64,000 nt of DNA from Lactobacillus sp. ESL0677 (lineage in GTDB: Bacteria; Bacillota; Bacilli; Lactobacillales; Lactobacillaceae): assembly GCF_029392875.1 (NCBI RefSeq), contig NZ_CP113946.1, positions 1,612,001 through 1,676,000 of the forward strand, given 5' to 3'. The stretch's first letter is position 1. Each line of letters opens with the position of its first letter. The notes under the pieces are model-generated. The model was not told the DNA's origin. It made no database searches and saw nothing but the letters and a program-made list of their open reading frames with translations. The position numbers and the translations under genes are program-made. Below, one piece after another: positions 10,150 through 19,188 of the stretch.

Positions 10150-10863
10150 ATGCTTATCAAATCTTTAGTTATTAAAAAAGATTACCTAACAACGGTTAAC
10201 GAACACGCTACGCTTGAAGAGGCACTTAAAATTTTGGAAGATTCCGGCTTTCGGTGTGTGCCAATTCTTGACGATACTGGCACTATTTTCCGCGGTAATA
10301 TTTATAAAATGCACATTTACCGGCACAAGTCCCAAGGCAAGGACATGAGTTTACCGGTTACTGACTTACTTAAAAATGCTACTAAAACAATTAAAGTAAA
10401 CTCACCTTTTTTTAAAGTTTTCTTCACAATCAAGGACTTACCTTATATCACAGTTTTAGACGAGGGCGGTAAGTTTTACGGCATTTTAACGCACTCGCGC
10501 TTACTGGACATGTTATCCAACGCCTGGAATGTAAAAACCGGTTCTTACGTATTCACAGTGTTAACCGACAACAACCGTGGAAATTTAGCTAAAATGACTA
10601 AAGTCATTACTAAATATTCCAACATTGCCGGTGTCATGAGCTTAGACGCAACTGCTGCTGAGTCAGATGGCACCTTTGTGCGTCGGATTCTGTTCACCCT
10701 ACCTTCAGGTGTTACTCTTGAAGTTCTTAAAACTATTGTGGGTAAATTGGAACACAAGGGGTATGTCGTGACCGAGATCGAAGATCTACAAGCAGGTATG
10801 ACTATCATGAGTGATGAAAATCCCGGTGTTTATATCAATGATGCTGCAGAAGACAATGAGTAA
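10150..10863 (+). CDS. cbpA: CBS-pair and ACT-domain protein, CbpA-like
   Basis: 237 residues. Two CBS motifs occupy about residues 1-130 (first: LKILEDSGFRCVPILDDTG; second: PYITVLDEGGKFYGILTHSR). An ACT-like domain follows from about residue 138 to 215. This CBS-ACT layout matches proteins that bind cyclic di-AMP in Listeria and streptococci (CbpA). By analogy it would be a cytosolic nucleotide sensor tied to osmolyte or cell-wall homeostasis; no partner is encoded beside it. A single-gene plus-strand unit between two minus-strand operons, with its own promoter and terminator. The ligand is inference from family. Confidence 0.7.
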   Translation: MLIKSLVIKKDYLTTVNEHATLEEALKILEDSGFRCVPILDDTGTIFRGNIYKMHIYRHKSQGKDMSLPVTDLLKNATKTIKVNSPFFKVFFTIKDLPYITVLDEGGKFYGILTHSRLLDMLSNAWNVKTGSYVFTVLTDNNRGNLAKMTKVITKYSNIAGVMSLDATAAESDGTFVRRILFTLPSGVTLEVLKTIVGKLEHKGYVVTEIEDLQAGMTIMSDENPGVYINDAAEDNE

Positions 10864-10880
10864 AATTCACTAACCTAATA

Positions 10881-10916
10881 AAACCGCTGCTAAAGGTAAA
10901 TTAGCAGCGGTTTTTG
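10881..10916. terminator. Bidirectional terminator between cbpA and alr
   Basis: A 13-bp perfect stem (10881-10893 with 10901-10913) is flanked by a T-run on one side and an A-run on the other. It can end cbpA on the plus strand and alr on the minus strand. Confidence 0.85.
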
Positions 10917-10930
10917 AATTTAAAATTTAA

Positions 10931-12064
10931 TTACTCATGATCATAAATCCGTGGCAACCGATCATCTAATAAACAGGCAACTTCATAATGAATGGTGTCA
11001 ACATAATCAGCTGCTGCCTTAATATTATTAGGTGCAGCCGGGTTATTATCAATCAGCACTACCTTAGTGCCAGCAGGCATTTCATGCGGCAAGCGCACCA
11101 TTAACTGATCCATGCAAACACGGCCAACAATCGGGCAATATTCTTCCCCGACCTTAATTTTAAAGCCCTGAAACTTCCGAATAAAACCGTCAGCGTAACC
11201 CACGGGAACCGTCCCAATTATTTGGTCACCATCGGCAACATAAGTTGAGCCATAGCCGACACCTTGACCGCAGTGAATCATATGAACCTGTACCAACTCA
11301 CTTTCAAATGACAGCGCTGGTTGCAATTTAATTTGAGCAGGTAAATCGCTGCTAGCTGGATTTGAAGATGGATTCAAGCCATAGAGACCAATGCCAAAAC
11401 GCACTAGGTCGCTATGGATTTTTTTACCAAAAATGCTGGCTGCAGTATTATCAACGTGAATCCATTTCGGCTTAACCTTAAGCAAGTCTTTTAAGTGGTT
11501 AAACCGAACAACTTGCTGCTTAAAGTAAGAATCATCGCTACTATCAGCCGACGCAAAGTGGGTAAACATTCCTTCCACATAAAAACTGCACTCATGAGCT
11601 AACAAGAAATCATTGGCAGCCACAAATTCTTGATCCTCGCTAAAACCAATACGCCCCATACCAGAATCAATCGCCAAGTGAATCTTTAACTGCCAGTCAG
11701 TGGCCGCTAACTTTACCGCCGCTGCCTTTAGCCACGCCAAATCTGGCACTGTCAGTGAGACACCGTTTGCCGCTGCTAGAACCGCATACTCAGCTGGGGT
11801 TACCCCTAGCACTAAGATTGGCTGCGTAATACCAGCTTGCCGCAGCTCTAATGCTTCATCTAAAAGTGCAACACAAAAGCCCGCGGTACCTTCTTCAGCT
11901 GCCACTTGAGCAACCTTAACCGCGCCGTGGCCGTATGCATTTGCCTTAACTACGGCAAACAATTTTTGCCCTAATTCTAAGTGTCTTAATTCTTGTCTAA
12001 CATTTTGTCTAATTGCATCTAAGTCGACATGAACTGCTGCCGGACGATGTATTCCTGGAACCAT
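10931..12064 (-). CDS. alr: Alanine racemase
   Basis: 377 residues from the ATG at 12064, with TTGGAG upstream. The PLP-lysine motif is [11 protein letters not shown] (Lys about residue 40), and the second catalytic base, Tyr, lies in GVGYGSTY. The enzyme makes D-alanine for peptidoglycan and teichoic acids. The start codon is 1 base after the acpS stop. The acpS-alr pair is the usual Firmicutes order, which supports a joint wall/lipid precursor operon with cshA and murF upstream. Confidence 0.96.
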   Translation of the reverse strand: MVPGIHRPAAVHVDLDAIRQNVRQELRHLELGQKLFAVVKANAYGHGAVKVAQVAAEEGTAGFCVALLDEALELRQAGITQPILVLGVTPAEYAVLAAANGVSLTVPDLAWLKAAAVKLAATDWQLKIHLAIDSGMGRIGFSEDQEFVAANDFLLAHECSFYVEGMFTHFASADSSDDSYFKQQVVRFNHLKDLLKVKPKWIHVDNTAASIFGKKIHSDLVRFGIGLYGLNPSSNPASSDLPAQIKLQPALSFESELVQVHMIHCGQGVGYGSTYVADGDQIIGTVPVGYADGFIRKFQGFKIKVGEEYCPIVGRVCMDQLMVRLPHEMPAGTKVVLIDNNPAAPNNIKAAADYVDTIHYEVACLLDDRLPRIYDHE

Positions 12065-12065
12065 T

Positions 12066-12419
12066 TTATTTCTCCAACACAATTAATGTAATAATTTCGT
12101 GATTGTCATGGGTAATACTTGGAAAAATTTTGCCGCTGAACTTAGGCGAAGTCGTTACGGGATGTCCCCAATCATCCCACAAGGTTTCCACATCCTGCAG
12201 GCCAAGAGACTTACCAAGGCCTGTCCCCATTGCTTTAGAAAAAGCTTCTTTAATTGAAAACCGGCCACCAAGATATTCAACCTTGCGCTTGCCCTGCAAT
12301 TTTTGGTATTGGGCAAACTCTTTGGGTGTCAACGCCCGTTTGGCAAAGTTATCACCCTTAGCGACAATCTTAGCAACTCGTTCAACTTCAACCGCGTCAA
12401 TTCCTACGCCAACAATCAT
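12066..12419 (-). CDS. acpS: Holo-[acyl-carrier-protein] synthase
   Basis: 117 residues from the ATG at 12419, fixed by GAGGTAGAGAAA upstream and the family start [15 protein letters not shown]. The upstream in-frame ATGs lie inside the preceding terminator. The magnesium-binding Asp is in GIDAVE and the Glu in [15 protein letters not shown]. It attaches 4'-phosphopantetheine to ACP for fatty-acid synthesis. Nearly contiguous with alr downstream. Confidence 0.95.
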   Translation of the reverse strand: MIVGVGIDAVEVERVAKIVAKGDNFAKRALTPKEFAQYQKLQGKRKVEYLGGRFSIKEAFSKAMGTGLGKSLGLQDVETLWDDWGHPVTTSPKFSGKIFPSITHDNHEIITLIVLEK

Positions 12420-12452
12420 TTTCTCTACCTCACATTCCAAAATTATAATACA

Positions 12453-12486
12453 AAAAATGAGCTGTTCATCAGAACAACTCATTTTT
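12453..12486 (-). terminator. Terminator after cshA
   Basis: 15-bp stem (12453-12467 with 12472-12486, one G-U pair) with a 4-base loop and a U-run on the minus strand. It lies between cshA and the acpS ribosome binding site. Confidence 0.75.
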
Positions 12487-12496
12487 AAATAAATCA

Positions 12497-14026
12497 TTAA
12501 TCTTTTTTATTCTTAATCACAAAGTTGTGACCGCCGCCACTGCGACGTGAACGGTTACCGCGATAACCGCCATGACCATGATCCCGATCACCACCGCGAT
12601 GGTTGCGGTCGCCGCCACGATAACCACTACGGCTGCTGTGACCACCTCTTGAGCCATGACCGTAATGCCCACGACCGCGGCCGCCACTGCGACGACCACC
12701 GCCCTTATACGGCAATGGCTTTTCGGAACTAATCTTAACCTCAACCTTTGAAGAATCCTTAGATAAATTCTTGAGCAAGGCAGAAGCAAGATCAACTGCT
12801 GAATAGTTTTCTAACAGTTCATTAGCATCTTGGGTATACTTAGACAAGTCTTCCTTCATCAAGTCTTCAATCTTAGACTTGGCAACCTTTAATTGACCAC
12901 GGAAAGCCTGGTCATCTGATGGTGGACGAAGTGGCTCCATCTTCTTCTTGGTTAGCTGCTCAATTGTCCGCATGTAGCCAATTTCGTTTGGCGTAACAAA
13001 GGTAACAGACATCCCATTTTGACCGGCACGACCGGTACGACCAATACGGTGTACGTATGAATCTGGATCTTGGGGAATATCATAATTGTAAACATGGGTT
13101 ACACCTGAAATATCAAGTCCACGTGCGGCAACATCAGTTGCAACTAAGATATCAAGCTTACCAGCACGGAAACGTTTTAGAACACTCATCCGGCGAGCTT
13201 GCGACAAGTCCCCGTGAATACCAGCAGCGTTATAGCCACGTGCTTGCAGTCCACGGTTAACTTCATCAACGCGCCGCTTAGTCCGAACAAAGATAACTGC
13301 TAAGTCAGGACTTTCAACGTCAATTAACCGACACATAATGTCGAATTTTTCTGAATCTTTAGCCCGAACGAAGTATTGGTCAATTAAGTCAGCAGTTAAT
13401 TCTTTTGCCTTAATGCGAACAATCTCAGGATTGTTCATGAATTTTTCACTAATGTGTAAAATTGGCTTCGGCATTGTTGCACTAAACAGCAAAGTTTGCT
13501 TGCGGTTTTTAACGTAGCTCAAGATACTTTCAATATCTTGGATAAAGCCCATATCGAGCATTTCATCGGCTTCATCAAGCACAATAGTGTTGACATCTTC
13601 TAAGTCAATTGTCTTACGCTTCAAGTGGTCAAGTAGACGACCAGGAGTACCAACTAAGATTGCTGGCACTTGCTTTTTAAGTGAGCGAATTTGGCGGCCA
13701 ATATCAGCCCCGCCGTATACAACTTGGACACGCGCCTTTTCATCGCGGCCTAAACGGAAAAGTTCTTCTTGTGTTTGGATTGCTAATTCACGCGTTGGTT
13801 CAATAATTAACGCCTGAATAGTGTTATGTTGCTTTTCTAAGTTTTGTAAAATTGGCAAAGCAAAGGCAGCTGTCTTACCAGTACCGGTCTGTGCTTGACC
13901 AATTACATCTTTGCCCGCTAAGGCAAGTGGAATTGTTTGTTCCTGGATTGGAGTTGCTTCCTCGAAGCCTGAACGCTTAATCGCTTTTAGAAGTTCATCA
14001 TTTAATCCTAATTCCGAAAATTTCAC
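12497..14026 (-). CDS. cshA: DEAD-box RNA helicase CshA
   Basis: 509 residues. Visible in order: Q motif [12 protein letters not shown], Walker [19 protein letters not shown] (VLDEADEML), SAT, and [13 protein letters not shown]. The C-terminal tail of roughly 70 residues is Gly/Arg/His-rich with repeated RGG/RGGD motifs, as in CshA-type helicases that act in ribosome biogenesis, mRNA decay and cold adaptation. The tail DNA is locally GC-rich, a codon effect. It lies 10 bases after murF, the usual lactobacillus arrangement. Confidence 0.95.
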   Translation of the reverse strand: MKFSELGLNDELLKAIKRSGFEEATPIQEQTIPLALAGKDVIGQAQTGTGKTAAFALPILQNLEKQHNTIQALIIEPTRELAIQTQEELFRLGRDEKARVQVVYGGADIGRQIRSLKKQVPAILVGTPGRLLDHLKRKTIDLEDVNTIVLDEADEMLDMGFIQDIESILSYVKNRKQTLLFSATMPKPILHISEKFMNNPEIVRIKAKELTADLIDQYFVRAKDSEKFDIMCRLIDVESPDLAVIFVRTKRRVDEVNRGLQARGYNAAGIHGDLSQARRMSVLKRFRAGKLDILVATDVAARGLDISGVTHVYNYDIPQDPDSYVHRIGRTGRAGQNGMSVTFVTPNEIGYMRTIEQLTKKKMEPLRPPSDDQAFRGQLKVAKSKIEDLMKEDLSKYTQDANELLENYSAVDLASALLKNLSKDSSKVEVKISSEKPLPYKGGGRRSGGRGRGHYGHGSRGGHSSRSGYRGGDRNHRGGDRDHGHGGYRGNRSRRSGGGHNFVIKNKKD

Positions 14027-14036
14027 TAAATTCTCC

Positions 14037-15404
14037 TTATCTAAGCCGCTCTAATACTTTCTCAAGGTGCATCCCGTGTGAACCTTTTAAGACAACAATG
14101 TCGTGCGGCTTAATATCATTCTTCAGTGCCGCAATCATCTGCGGCATCTGATCCTCTTTATAATAATGTAAATTCTCTGGCGCATACTTGCCTTTTAGAG
14201 CAGTAGCTAAGTTGTTCATTTCAGCGCCAAATAAATATACTTCGTTAATCACTTGTGGATCAAGGCTATCAGCTAATCCAGCATGCAGCGTATCTGAGCG
14301 CTGGCCTAATTCCAGCATGTCACCTAAAACAGCAATGCGGCGGCTGCCTTCTGGAACTTGAATTTGACCAAAACTGGTTAAAACGGCTCGAACAGCGGTT
14401 GGATTAGAGTTGTAAATATCACTCATGATATCTTCACCAACGTCGCCTTTTTCCCACTCCATTCTGTTAGCAGTCGGAGTAAAGTTAGCCAATGCGGTAG
14501 CAATTTCTTCATCACTTTCGCCGAAATGTCGGCCAACGCAAAGAGCTGACATAGCATTAGAAACATTGTGCTTACCAATCATCGGGATTGAAAACTGCTT
14601 TTGTGAACTGTTAATTGTAAACGTAGCGTGGTGCTTATAACTTCTAAAGCCTGTCGCATAAACTGTATCATCTTTTGCAAAACCAAAGGTAACTTTTGCT
14701 TGGTTAATTTTAGCACTGCGCTCACGTAAAAGCGGTTCATCCCCGTTATAAATGAATTCCCCGTCCTCACGCAAAAAGTCAGTAATTTCCATTTTGGCAT
14801 CCGCAATACCTTCGCGTGAACCTAAAAATTCAATATGGGCTTCACCAATCATAGTAATGACACTGACATCGGGATGAGTCAATTCACTTAAATGATGCAA
14901 TTGTCCAGCGTGATCCATGCCCATTTCCAAAACCAAAATTTCAGTATTTGGCTTCATTTCCAAAATAGTCATCGGCACACCAATTTCATTATTGAAATTA
15001 GCATCTGTCTTGTGCACATTAAACCGCTTAGCAAGAACAGCCGCAGTCATATCCTTAGTTGTCGTTTTACCGTTAGAGCCCGTAATGCCGACAACGGTAG
15101 GATTAACCTTGTTTAAATAATATTGCGCTAATTTCTGCATGCTAAGCAGTGGATCATCGACCTCTAACACAGCAATAGTCGTTGGCTTATTAGCGTGACC
15201 TTTTTGCCACAATGTTGCTGAAGCTCCGTTAGCAATTGCACTATTAATGAAGTCGTGGCCATCGCGCTCGCCCTTTAAGGGTACAAACAAGCCGCCATCT
15301 GTTATTTTTCTTGAGTCAAAGGCAACCGAAGTAATAATTGTTTGCTCGTCGCCTTCACAAGTTGAATTGATTGCTTTGGCAATTTCTGCCAGTTGCATTT
15401 TCAT
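14037..15404 (-). CDS. murF: UDP-MurNAc-tripeptide-D-Ala-D-Ala ligase
   Basis: 455 residues. The ATP-binding P-loop GITGSNGKTTTKD lies near residues 105-118, and the other Mur-ligase signature regions are present (NFNNEIGVP, LEMGMDHAGQL). The enzyme adds D-Ala-D-Ala to the UDP-MurNAc-tripeptide, the last cytoplasmic step of the nucleotide precursor. Co-directional with alr, which supplies D-Ala, two genes downstream. The N-terminal MurE/F-like substrate domain is complete. Confidence 0.96.
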   Translation of the reverse strand: MKMQLAEIAKAINSTCEGDEQTIITSVAFDSRKITDGGLFVPLKGERDGHDFINSAIANGASATLWQKGHANKPTTIAVLEVDDPLLSMQKLAQYYLNKVNPTVVGITGSNGKTTTKDMTAAVLAKRFNVHKTDANFNNEIGVPMTILEMKPNTEILVLEMGMDHAGQLHHLSELTHPDVSVITMIGEAHIEFLGSREGIADAKMEITDFLREDGEFIYNGDEPLLRERSAKINQAKVTFGFAKDDTVYATGFRSYKHHATFTINSSQKQFSIPMIGKHNVSNAMSALCVGRHFGESDEEIATALANFTPTANRMEWEKGDVGEDIMSDIYNSNPTAVRAVLTSFGQIQVPEGSRRIAVLGDMLELGQRSDTLHAGLADSLDPQVINEVYLFGAEMNNLATALKGKYAPENLHYYKEDQMPQMIAALKNDIKPHDIVVLKGSHGMHLEKVLERLR

Positions 15405-15487
15405 CTATTTTTTCTCCTAAAAAAAGAAAGTCCATACAGCAATTATTACACTCAATCTTGATTTGGTATAACAATTTAGCTTCACAT

Positions 15488-15511
15488 AAAAAAACAGCCC
15501 CAATGGGACTG
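15488..15511 (-). terminator. Terminator after rpmE2
   Basis: A 7-bp stem (CAGTCCC with GGGGCTG, one G-U pair) and a 7-base U-run on the minus strand separate rpmE2 from murF. Confidence 0.7.
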
Positions 15512-15531
15512 CTTCCACCAGATCAAAGGTA

Positions 15532-15780
15532 TTACTTGTTGTTCATACCATACTTCTTGTTGAACTTTTCGATCCGACCATCTGCTTGAGCAAACTTTTG
15601 CTTGCCTGTGTAGAATGGGTGAGAATCTGAAGTGATTTCAACGCGAATTAATGGGTAAGTTTTACCTTCGTATTCTATTGTTTCCGTTGGCTTCAAAGTT
15701 GAACCTGCAACGAACTTAGCTCCTGTAGCTGAGTCCATAAAGACAACTTCTTGGTAATCTGGATGAATGCCTTGTTTCAT
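15532..15780 (-). CDS. rpmE2: Ribosomal protein bL31, type B
   Basis: 82 residues from the ATG at 15780, with AAGGAG just upstream; the longer frame only adds the region containing that site. It starts [20 protein letters not shown] and contains no cysteine, so it is the zinc-independent type B form (RpmE2). A 50S subunit protein at the intersubunit bridge. Zinc-free paralogues are induced under zinc limitation in Bacillus; here no type A copy is in view, so this may be the only L31. Confidence 0.95.
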   Translation of the reverse strand: MKQGIHPDYQEVVFMDSATGAKFVAGSTLKPTETIEYEGKTYPLIRVEITSDSHPFYTGKQKFAQADGRIEKFNKKYGMNNK

Positions 15781-15894
15781 GTTTATTACTCCTTTTGCCA
15801 TGACCTTATTTCAAGCCATAGATTAATCGATTAACGTTAACTACTCTAACATTTTTAGCGATAAAATTCAAGCATTAATCTTGTCGAACTTGAA

Positions 15895-16740
15895 CTAGTT
15901 TAAAACAATGTCGCTTGGCTTAACTTCACTGCCAAAGTATGGCTTTAATTCCAAATTATAATCATTCACAAAGAATTTGTGTCCGTTTAACTTAGTAATT
16001 TCCTTGTTAGTCCACGTTAACAAAGACTTGTTGCCCTTCTTAACGGCTGGAGAAATAAACTGGTTCGGGCCGATATTCTTAATCCCAACAGTGTAGCTTG
16101 GGTTCTTCTTAACCCAAGCATAAAGGTAAGAATTGTCATCAGCTAAGGCTGCTGCCCGCTTATTCTTAATCGCATTGAATTGTTGCGTCTTAGAATCAAA
16201 TTTTAATAAGTTAATGCCGCTCTTTTTAGTAAAGTAATTTTCGGCAGTAGTCCCCTTGGTGACAATTAAACTCTTGCCGGTTAACTGGCTAGCCTTCGTG
16301 ATTGGTGCGCTCTTAGGTGAAATTACCCCAACAGAAACCTTCATGTAAGGCTTGGCGTAATCAACAACCTGCTTACGTTCCGGCGTAACTGTAAAGTTGG
16401 CCAAAACCAAGTCGGCTTTATTGGAATTTAGTGTGTCTACTCGATTGTTCGCATTAACTTGAACAAACTTAATCTTTACACCCATGTCCTTTGCCATTTG
16501 CCGAGCCAAACGCACATCATAACCAACGCGCTCGCCCTTAGCATTAACCCAGCCATATGGTGGCAAGTCGCCAAAGACAGCCACCCGTAACACGCCACGC
16601 TTCTTAATAGCGGTCACACTGCTATCGTTACTGCTGGCAGTGTGATTACTTGATGATCTGATGCCAAAGAAGGCTGCAATTGCAATAATTACTACAACTA
16701 CCACACCGATAATTGTGTTTCTTGTTTTATTCTTATTCAT
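15895..16740 (-). CDS. Polar amino-acid ABC transporter, substrate-binding protein
   Basis: 281 residues. An N-terminal hydrophobic segment (about residues 9-26) is followed by a Ser/Asn-rich linker and a type 3 periplasmic-binding domain (RVAVFGDLPPYGWVNAKGER, GYDVRLARQMAKD, DLVLANFTVTPERK). The last shows it belongs to the polar amino-acid family. There is no lipobox Cys after the hydrophobic segment, unlike most Firmicutes binding proteins, so it may be anchored by an uncleaved helix. Last gene of the four-gene ABC operon. Substrate unproven; the leader peptide upstream suggests cysteine/cystine. Confidence 0.88.
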   Translation of the reverse strand: MNKNKTRNTIIGVVVVVIIAIAAFFGIRSSSNHTASSNDSSVTAIKKRGVLRVAVFGDLPPYGWVNAKGERVGYDVRLARQMAKDMGVKIKFVQVNANNRVDTLNSNKADLVLANFTVTPERKQVVDYAKPYMKVSVGVISPKSAPITKASQLTGKSLIVTKGTTAENYFTKKSGINLLKFDSKTQQFNAIKNKRAAALADDNSYLYAWVKKNPSYTVGIKNIGPNQFISPAVKKGNKSLLTWTNKEITKLNGHKFFVNDYNLELKPYFGSEVKPSDIVLN

Positions 16741-16749
16741 TATTTCTCC

Positions 16750-17490
16750 TTAAAAATCCATACTTGTTAAAAATTCTTGTGCTCGGTCAGTTTGCGGCTT
16801 GGTAAAAAATTGCTTGCCCGGCGTATTTTCAATAATTTTACCGTTTTCCAAAAACAGTACTTGATCGGCAATTTGCGCCGCAAAGTTCATCTCGTGCGTC
16901 ACGATAATCATGGTCATGTGGTCCTTTTTAGCTAAATCGGTCATGATTTGTAAAATGCCGCGCACCATCTCTGGGTCAAGTGAAGCTGTTACCTCATCAA
17001 AGAGCATTATTTCCGGATGCATGGCCAAGGCCCGCACAATCGCAATCCGCTGCTTTTGTCCGCCAGATAGTTCACGCGGATAAGCATCAACGTACTTAAT
17101 TAAGCCCACACGCTCTAAGAGCTGCATTGCTTCAACTTTGACCTTTTCTGCCGGCCTCTTTTGCACTTTAGTTGGTGCCAGCAAAATATTGTCCATCACG
17201 GTTAAATTAGGGAACAGATCATAGCTCTGAAAGACCATGCCAATCTTTTGGCGTAAATTCTGCCATTCCTGATCAGTCGGCGTAATCTTTTGGCCTTTAA
17301 AGTAAATCGCACCTTCATTAAATTGCTCAAGGCCATTAAGACACCGCAGCAAAGTACTTTTACCTGAGCCTGATGGCCCAAGTAAGGTCAGAACCTCGCC
17401 TTCTTCCAACTTAAAGTTGATGTCGTGCAATGCTTGCCAATCACCATAAAATTTATTTAAATGTTCAACTCGTAAAATTTCTTTCGTCAT
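16750..17490 (-). CDS. Amino-acid ABC transporter ATPase
   Basis: 246 residues with Walker A GPSGSGKST, Q-loop, signature LSGGQKQR, Walker B IMLFDEVTASLD and H-loop VTHEM. The sequence resembles GlnQ-type ATPases that energise polar amino-acid import. Ten bases separate it from the permease upstream and nine from the binding protein downstream, so it belongs to one operon. Confidence 0.95.
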   Translation of the reverse strand: MTKEILRVEHLNKFYGDWQALHDINFKLEEGEVLTLLGPSGSGKSTLLRCLNGLEQFNEGAIYFKGQKITPTDQEWQNLRQKIGMVFQSYDLFPNLTVMDNILLAPTKVQKRPAEKVKVEAMQLLERVGLIKYVDAYPRELSGGQKQRIAIVRALAMHPEIMLFDEVTASLDPEMVRGILQIMTDLAKKDHMTMIIVTHEMNFAAQIADQVLFLENGKIIENTPGKQFFTKPQTDRAQEFLTSMDF

Positions 17491-17499
17491 TTATTTCAC

Positions 17500-18171
17500 C
17501 TACTTTTTAGCAGCCAATCGCTTGGCCCAAGCTGATAATGGATAGTCGATTACAAAATATAAAATAAAAATCAAGCCATAAATCCAAAAGACGCCGTTGG
17601 GATATTGCTGGTTGTTGGCTTCGATAATCTGTTGACCAACTGCAATCACGTCAATGATACTGATTGTCATCAATAACGAAGTTGTCTTAATTACTCGCGT
17701 TGCCAAGTTAATGGTTGCTGGTAATTCCAGTTGGAATGCCTGTGGCAACAAGACGTAACGAAACAGTTGCACTCGACTTAAGCCCAGAGCTAGACCAGAC
17801 TCTTTTTGTGCTAACGGCACAGACTCAATTGCCCCGCGCACAATATCACTAAATTCTGCGGCGACCCACAGGGCAAATGCCAATACCGCCATCCAACTAG
17901 CTGGCCAATTAATATGCAGCTGCCGCGGCAAAATATAGTAGGCCAGATATAGTAAGACAATTGTCGGTACAACCCGGAAAAATTCAAGGTAGAGTCGTAA
18001 AATAAAGCGCACAATTTTATTAGGTAAGGTTCTTAAAACACCAAAAACTGTGCCTAATATTAGCCCTAACACTAAGCTAACTGCCGCAATCCAGACAGAA
18101 GTCCATAATCCCTGCATTAGCCGTGCAAAGTTATCCCCAGCGAAGAAAACATTAATTGCCGAATGTGCCAT
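17500..18171 (-). CDS. Amino-acid ABC transporter permease (second)
   Basis: 223 residues with five or so membrane helices and the EAA-type cytoplasmic loop (ESGLALGLSRVQLFRYVLLPQ). HisMQ-like family. It overlaps the first permease gene by 20 bases, so the two are probably translated in equal amounts and form a heterodimeric channel. GGAGGG precedes the ATG. Confidence 0.93.
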   Translation of the reverse strand: MAHSAINVFFAGDNFARLMQGLWTSVWIAAVSLVLGLILGTVFGVLRTLPNKIVRFILRLYLEFFRVVPTIVLLYLAYYILPRQLHINWPASWMAVLAFALWVAAEFSDIVRGAIESVPLAQKESGLALGLSRVQLFRYVLLPQAFQLELPATINLATRVIKTTSLLMTISIIDVIAVGQQIIEANNQQYPNGVFWIYGLIFILYFVIDYPLSAWAKRLAAKK

Positions 18172-18811
18172 AACGAACCCTCCTTTCCAAATAATTGAGC
18201 AGTAAAATAACCGGAATTAAAATAATCGCGTAAGCAATGACTAATACTAACAAGTATTCGTTAGAGCGGTAATACATTCCAATCAGGTCTAGTGCCGTGT
18301 TGGTCAATTCGGGAATGGCAATTACCGAGAAGATTGAGGTTTCTTTAATTAAAAAGATAATGTTCGCAGTCAATGCCGGCATGCTGAGGGCAAATCCTTG
18401 GGGAAAAACCACGTAACGTGCTAACTGCAACTTACTCATTCCTAAAGCCTTACCGTTATCAATCTGATTAGCACTGACACCAGTAAATCCACCGGTAAAA
18501 CCCTCTGCCATATAAGCACCGCCCAAAAAGATTAGTCCAATAATGCCACATGTTTCAGCTGACATTTTTAAACCCAAAACGGGAAATGCATAATATAAGA
18601 AAAACAACTGGATTAATAGCGGCGTATTGCGTGCCAATTCCACATAAGCTGTAATAATTTGGCCTAGCACTGGCACCTTAAAATATTGCACCAAACTGCT
18701 AATTATACCGACAATAATCGAGCCCACAATTCCGACCAGCGACAACCAAAGAGTTAACACAAATGCTTTGCTAAAAATCGGTAAACTCTGCGTTATAATC
18801 TGCCAGCTCAT
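18152..18811 (-). CDS. Amino-acid ABC transporter permease (first)
   Basis: 219 residues from the ATG at 18811 (GGGGGAAGAA upstream); the longer frame begins at a GTG inside that site. Multiple membrane helices and the EAA-type loop (NGKALGMSKLQLARYVVFPQ). First structural gene behind a 230-base leader that contains a short peptide ORF and two terminator hairpins. Confidence 0.93.
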   Translation of the reverse strand: MSWQIITQSLPIFSKAFVLTLWLSLVGIVGSIIVGIISSLVQYFKVPVLGQIITAYVELARNTPLLIQLFFLYYAFPVLGLKMSAETCGIIGLIFLGGAYMAEGFTGGFTGVSANQIDNGKALGMSKLQLARYVVFPQGFALSMPALTANIIFLIKETSIFSVIAIPELTNTALDLIGMYYRSNEYLLVLVIAYAIILIPVILLLNYLERRVRYGTFGN

Positions 18812-18832
18812 TTCTTCCCCCACTTCCTAACA

Positions 18833-18868
18833 AAAAGACCTGTCAATTACGCAAATTAACAGGTCTTT
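18833..18868 (-). terminator. Second leader terminator before the amino-acid ABC operon
   Basis: A 15-bp stem (AAAGACCTGTTAATT against AATTGACAGGTCTTT, one G-U pair) with a 5-base loop is followed by U5, only about 20 bases before the first start codon. It lies inside the transcribed leader, so it must be conditional, leaky or bypassed. Confidence 0.7.
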
Positions 18869-18871
18869 ATC

Positions 18872-18902
18872 AAAAAACTGCGAATACATTTAAATTCGCA
18901 GT
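18872..18902 (-). terminator. First leader terminator (attenuator hairpin)
   Basis: Perfect 9-bp stem ACTGCGAAT / ATTCGCAGT followed by U6 on the minus strand. Its 5' arm (18890-18899) can pair 9 of 10 with 18928-18937 at the end of the leader peptide ORF, giving a mutually exclusive antiterminator. Confidence 0.75.
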
Positions 18903-18922
18903 CTTCCAACTATTAACTATCA

Positions 18923-19006
18923 TTAAAGCGAAATTAACTGCAAAAACAGACTGTGGCCATTGATTTTAATTAAACATTCAGTGAGACAGTTTTGTGCTTT
19001 TTGCAT
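18923..19006 (-). CDS. 27-residue leader peptide of the amino-acid ABC operon
   Basis: ATG at 19006 with AAGGA nine bases upstream; TAA at 18923-18925. It encodes MQKAQNCLTEC at its start (Cys at 7 and 11), then a mixed stretch, and ends LQLISL. The last codons contain TTAATTTCGC, which can pair with the 5' arm of the following terminator. A ribosome paused at the early codons would leave this arm free for antitermination; one reaching the stop codon would cover it. This is a reading of the sequence, not a demonstrated gene. Confidence 0.55.
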   Translation of the reverse strand: MQKAQNCLTECLIKINGHSLFLQLISL

Positions 19007-19048
19007 GATGTTAATTCCTTTCTTACTTATTATCTGTAAGTATCTTAT

Positions 19049-19077
19049 ATGCTAACCTTGTACTTACTTTTTGTCAA
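19049..19077 (-). promoter_or_regulatory. Promoter of the amino-acid ABC leader
   Basis: A consensus -35 TTGACA (19072-19077) and -10 TAGCAT (19049-19054) are separated by 17 bases on the minus strand. The expected start is about 35 bases before the leader peptide ATG. A TATAAG at 19044-19049 is an alternative -10 with poor spacing. Confidence 0.55.
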
Positions 19078-19117
19078 TTATTTAGTCTTGCCAAAATGCA
19101 CGTGTTTGCATTAGGAC

Positions 19118-19152
19118 ACAAAAACCACAACTCTCTAGGAATTGTGATTTTC
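19118..19152 (-). terminator. Terminator after the ribose operon
   Basis: An 8-bp stem (CACAATTC / GAGTTGTG, one G-U pair) with a 5-base loop, followed by U5 on the minus strand, about 40 bases after the rbsU-like gene. Confidence 0.75.
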
Positions 19153-19188
19153 ATTTTATTAAATATGAATTTATTCTAGTTTATTTAA

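Noticed and set aside
19081..19188. Second leader peptide upstream of the first
   Set aside because: This stretch is the ribose-operon terminator; no good ribosome site.
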